From NCBI GenBank assembly GCA_016935045.1, contig JAFGRS010000072.1, forward strand, positions 1 to 6,301: DNA of 6,301 nt, given 5' to 3'. Of the stretch, positions 6,264-6,301 are shown piece after piece. A program made the translations under genes and the position numbers. This DNA comes from Lentisphaeria bacterium. GTDB lineage: Bacteria; Verrucomicrobiota; Lentisphaeria; Oligosphaerales; JAFGRS01. The first letter of the stretch is position 1; each line of letters begins with the position of its first letter. A model generated the notes under the pieces. It made no database searches. It was not told where the DNA came from and saw only the letters and a program-made list of their open reading frames with translations.

Positions 6264-6301
6264 CGCAACGAGTTCCGGCACCGGGGGCGGCAGACGGGGA
6301 A

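Overview
This is a high-GC bacterial fragment with four confident protein genes. A soluble two-component pair (histidine kinase, then response regulator) and a non-haem ferritin lie on the plus strand. A very large secreted parallel beta-helix protein lies on the minus strand, converging on the ferritin gene. Nothing in the window fixes the taxon. A big secreted carbohydrate-active-type beta-helix protein with accessory beta-sandwich domains, high GC, and a short dispersed-type tandem repeat (unit CACGAATGGA) would fit the Planctomycetes/Verrucomicrobia/Lentisphaerae/Kiritimatiellota group. That placement is inference only.

Layout. Bases 1-46 may hold the last codons of an upstream gene whose TGA overlaps the GTG start of the kinase (GTGA). 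Bases 43-1269 encode a cytoplasmic GAF-domain histidine kinase. After a 45-base gap, bases 1315-1881 encode a stand-alone receiver-domain protein with no DNA-binding output, so the two probably form one signalling operon. Bases 1882-2274 are non-coding and GC-rich, and end in a structured leader for the ferritin gene (2275-2775). Bases 2776-2956, between the convergent genes, hold a long nested inverted repeat that probably acts as a two-way terminator. Bases 2957-6172 (minus strand) encode the beta-helix protein. Its upstream region, 6173-6301, holds a strong Shine-Dalgarno and three 10-base tandem repeats.

How the genes relate. Kinase and regulator probably work together: the kinase senses a cytoplasmic signal through GAF and passes phosphate to the receiver, whose downstream partner is not in the window. 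Ferritin handles iron storage and detoxification on its own transcript. The beta-helix protein is exported and probably acts on a polysaccharide. No functional link between the three units is visible. The most notable points are the beta-sandwich (CBM-like) domain inserted inside the beta-helix, the symmetric palindromic element between the convergent genes, the stem-loops in the ferritin leader, and an unusual C-terminal half of the receiver. I found no RNA genes, CRISPR array, insertion sequence or clear new defence or mobile system.
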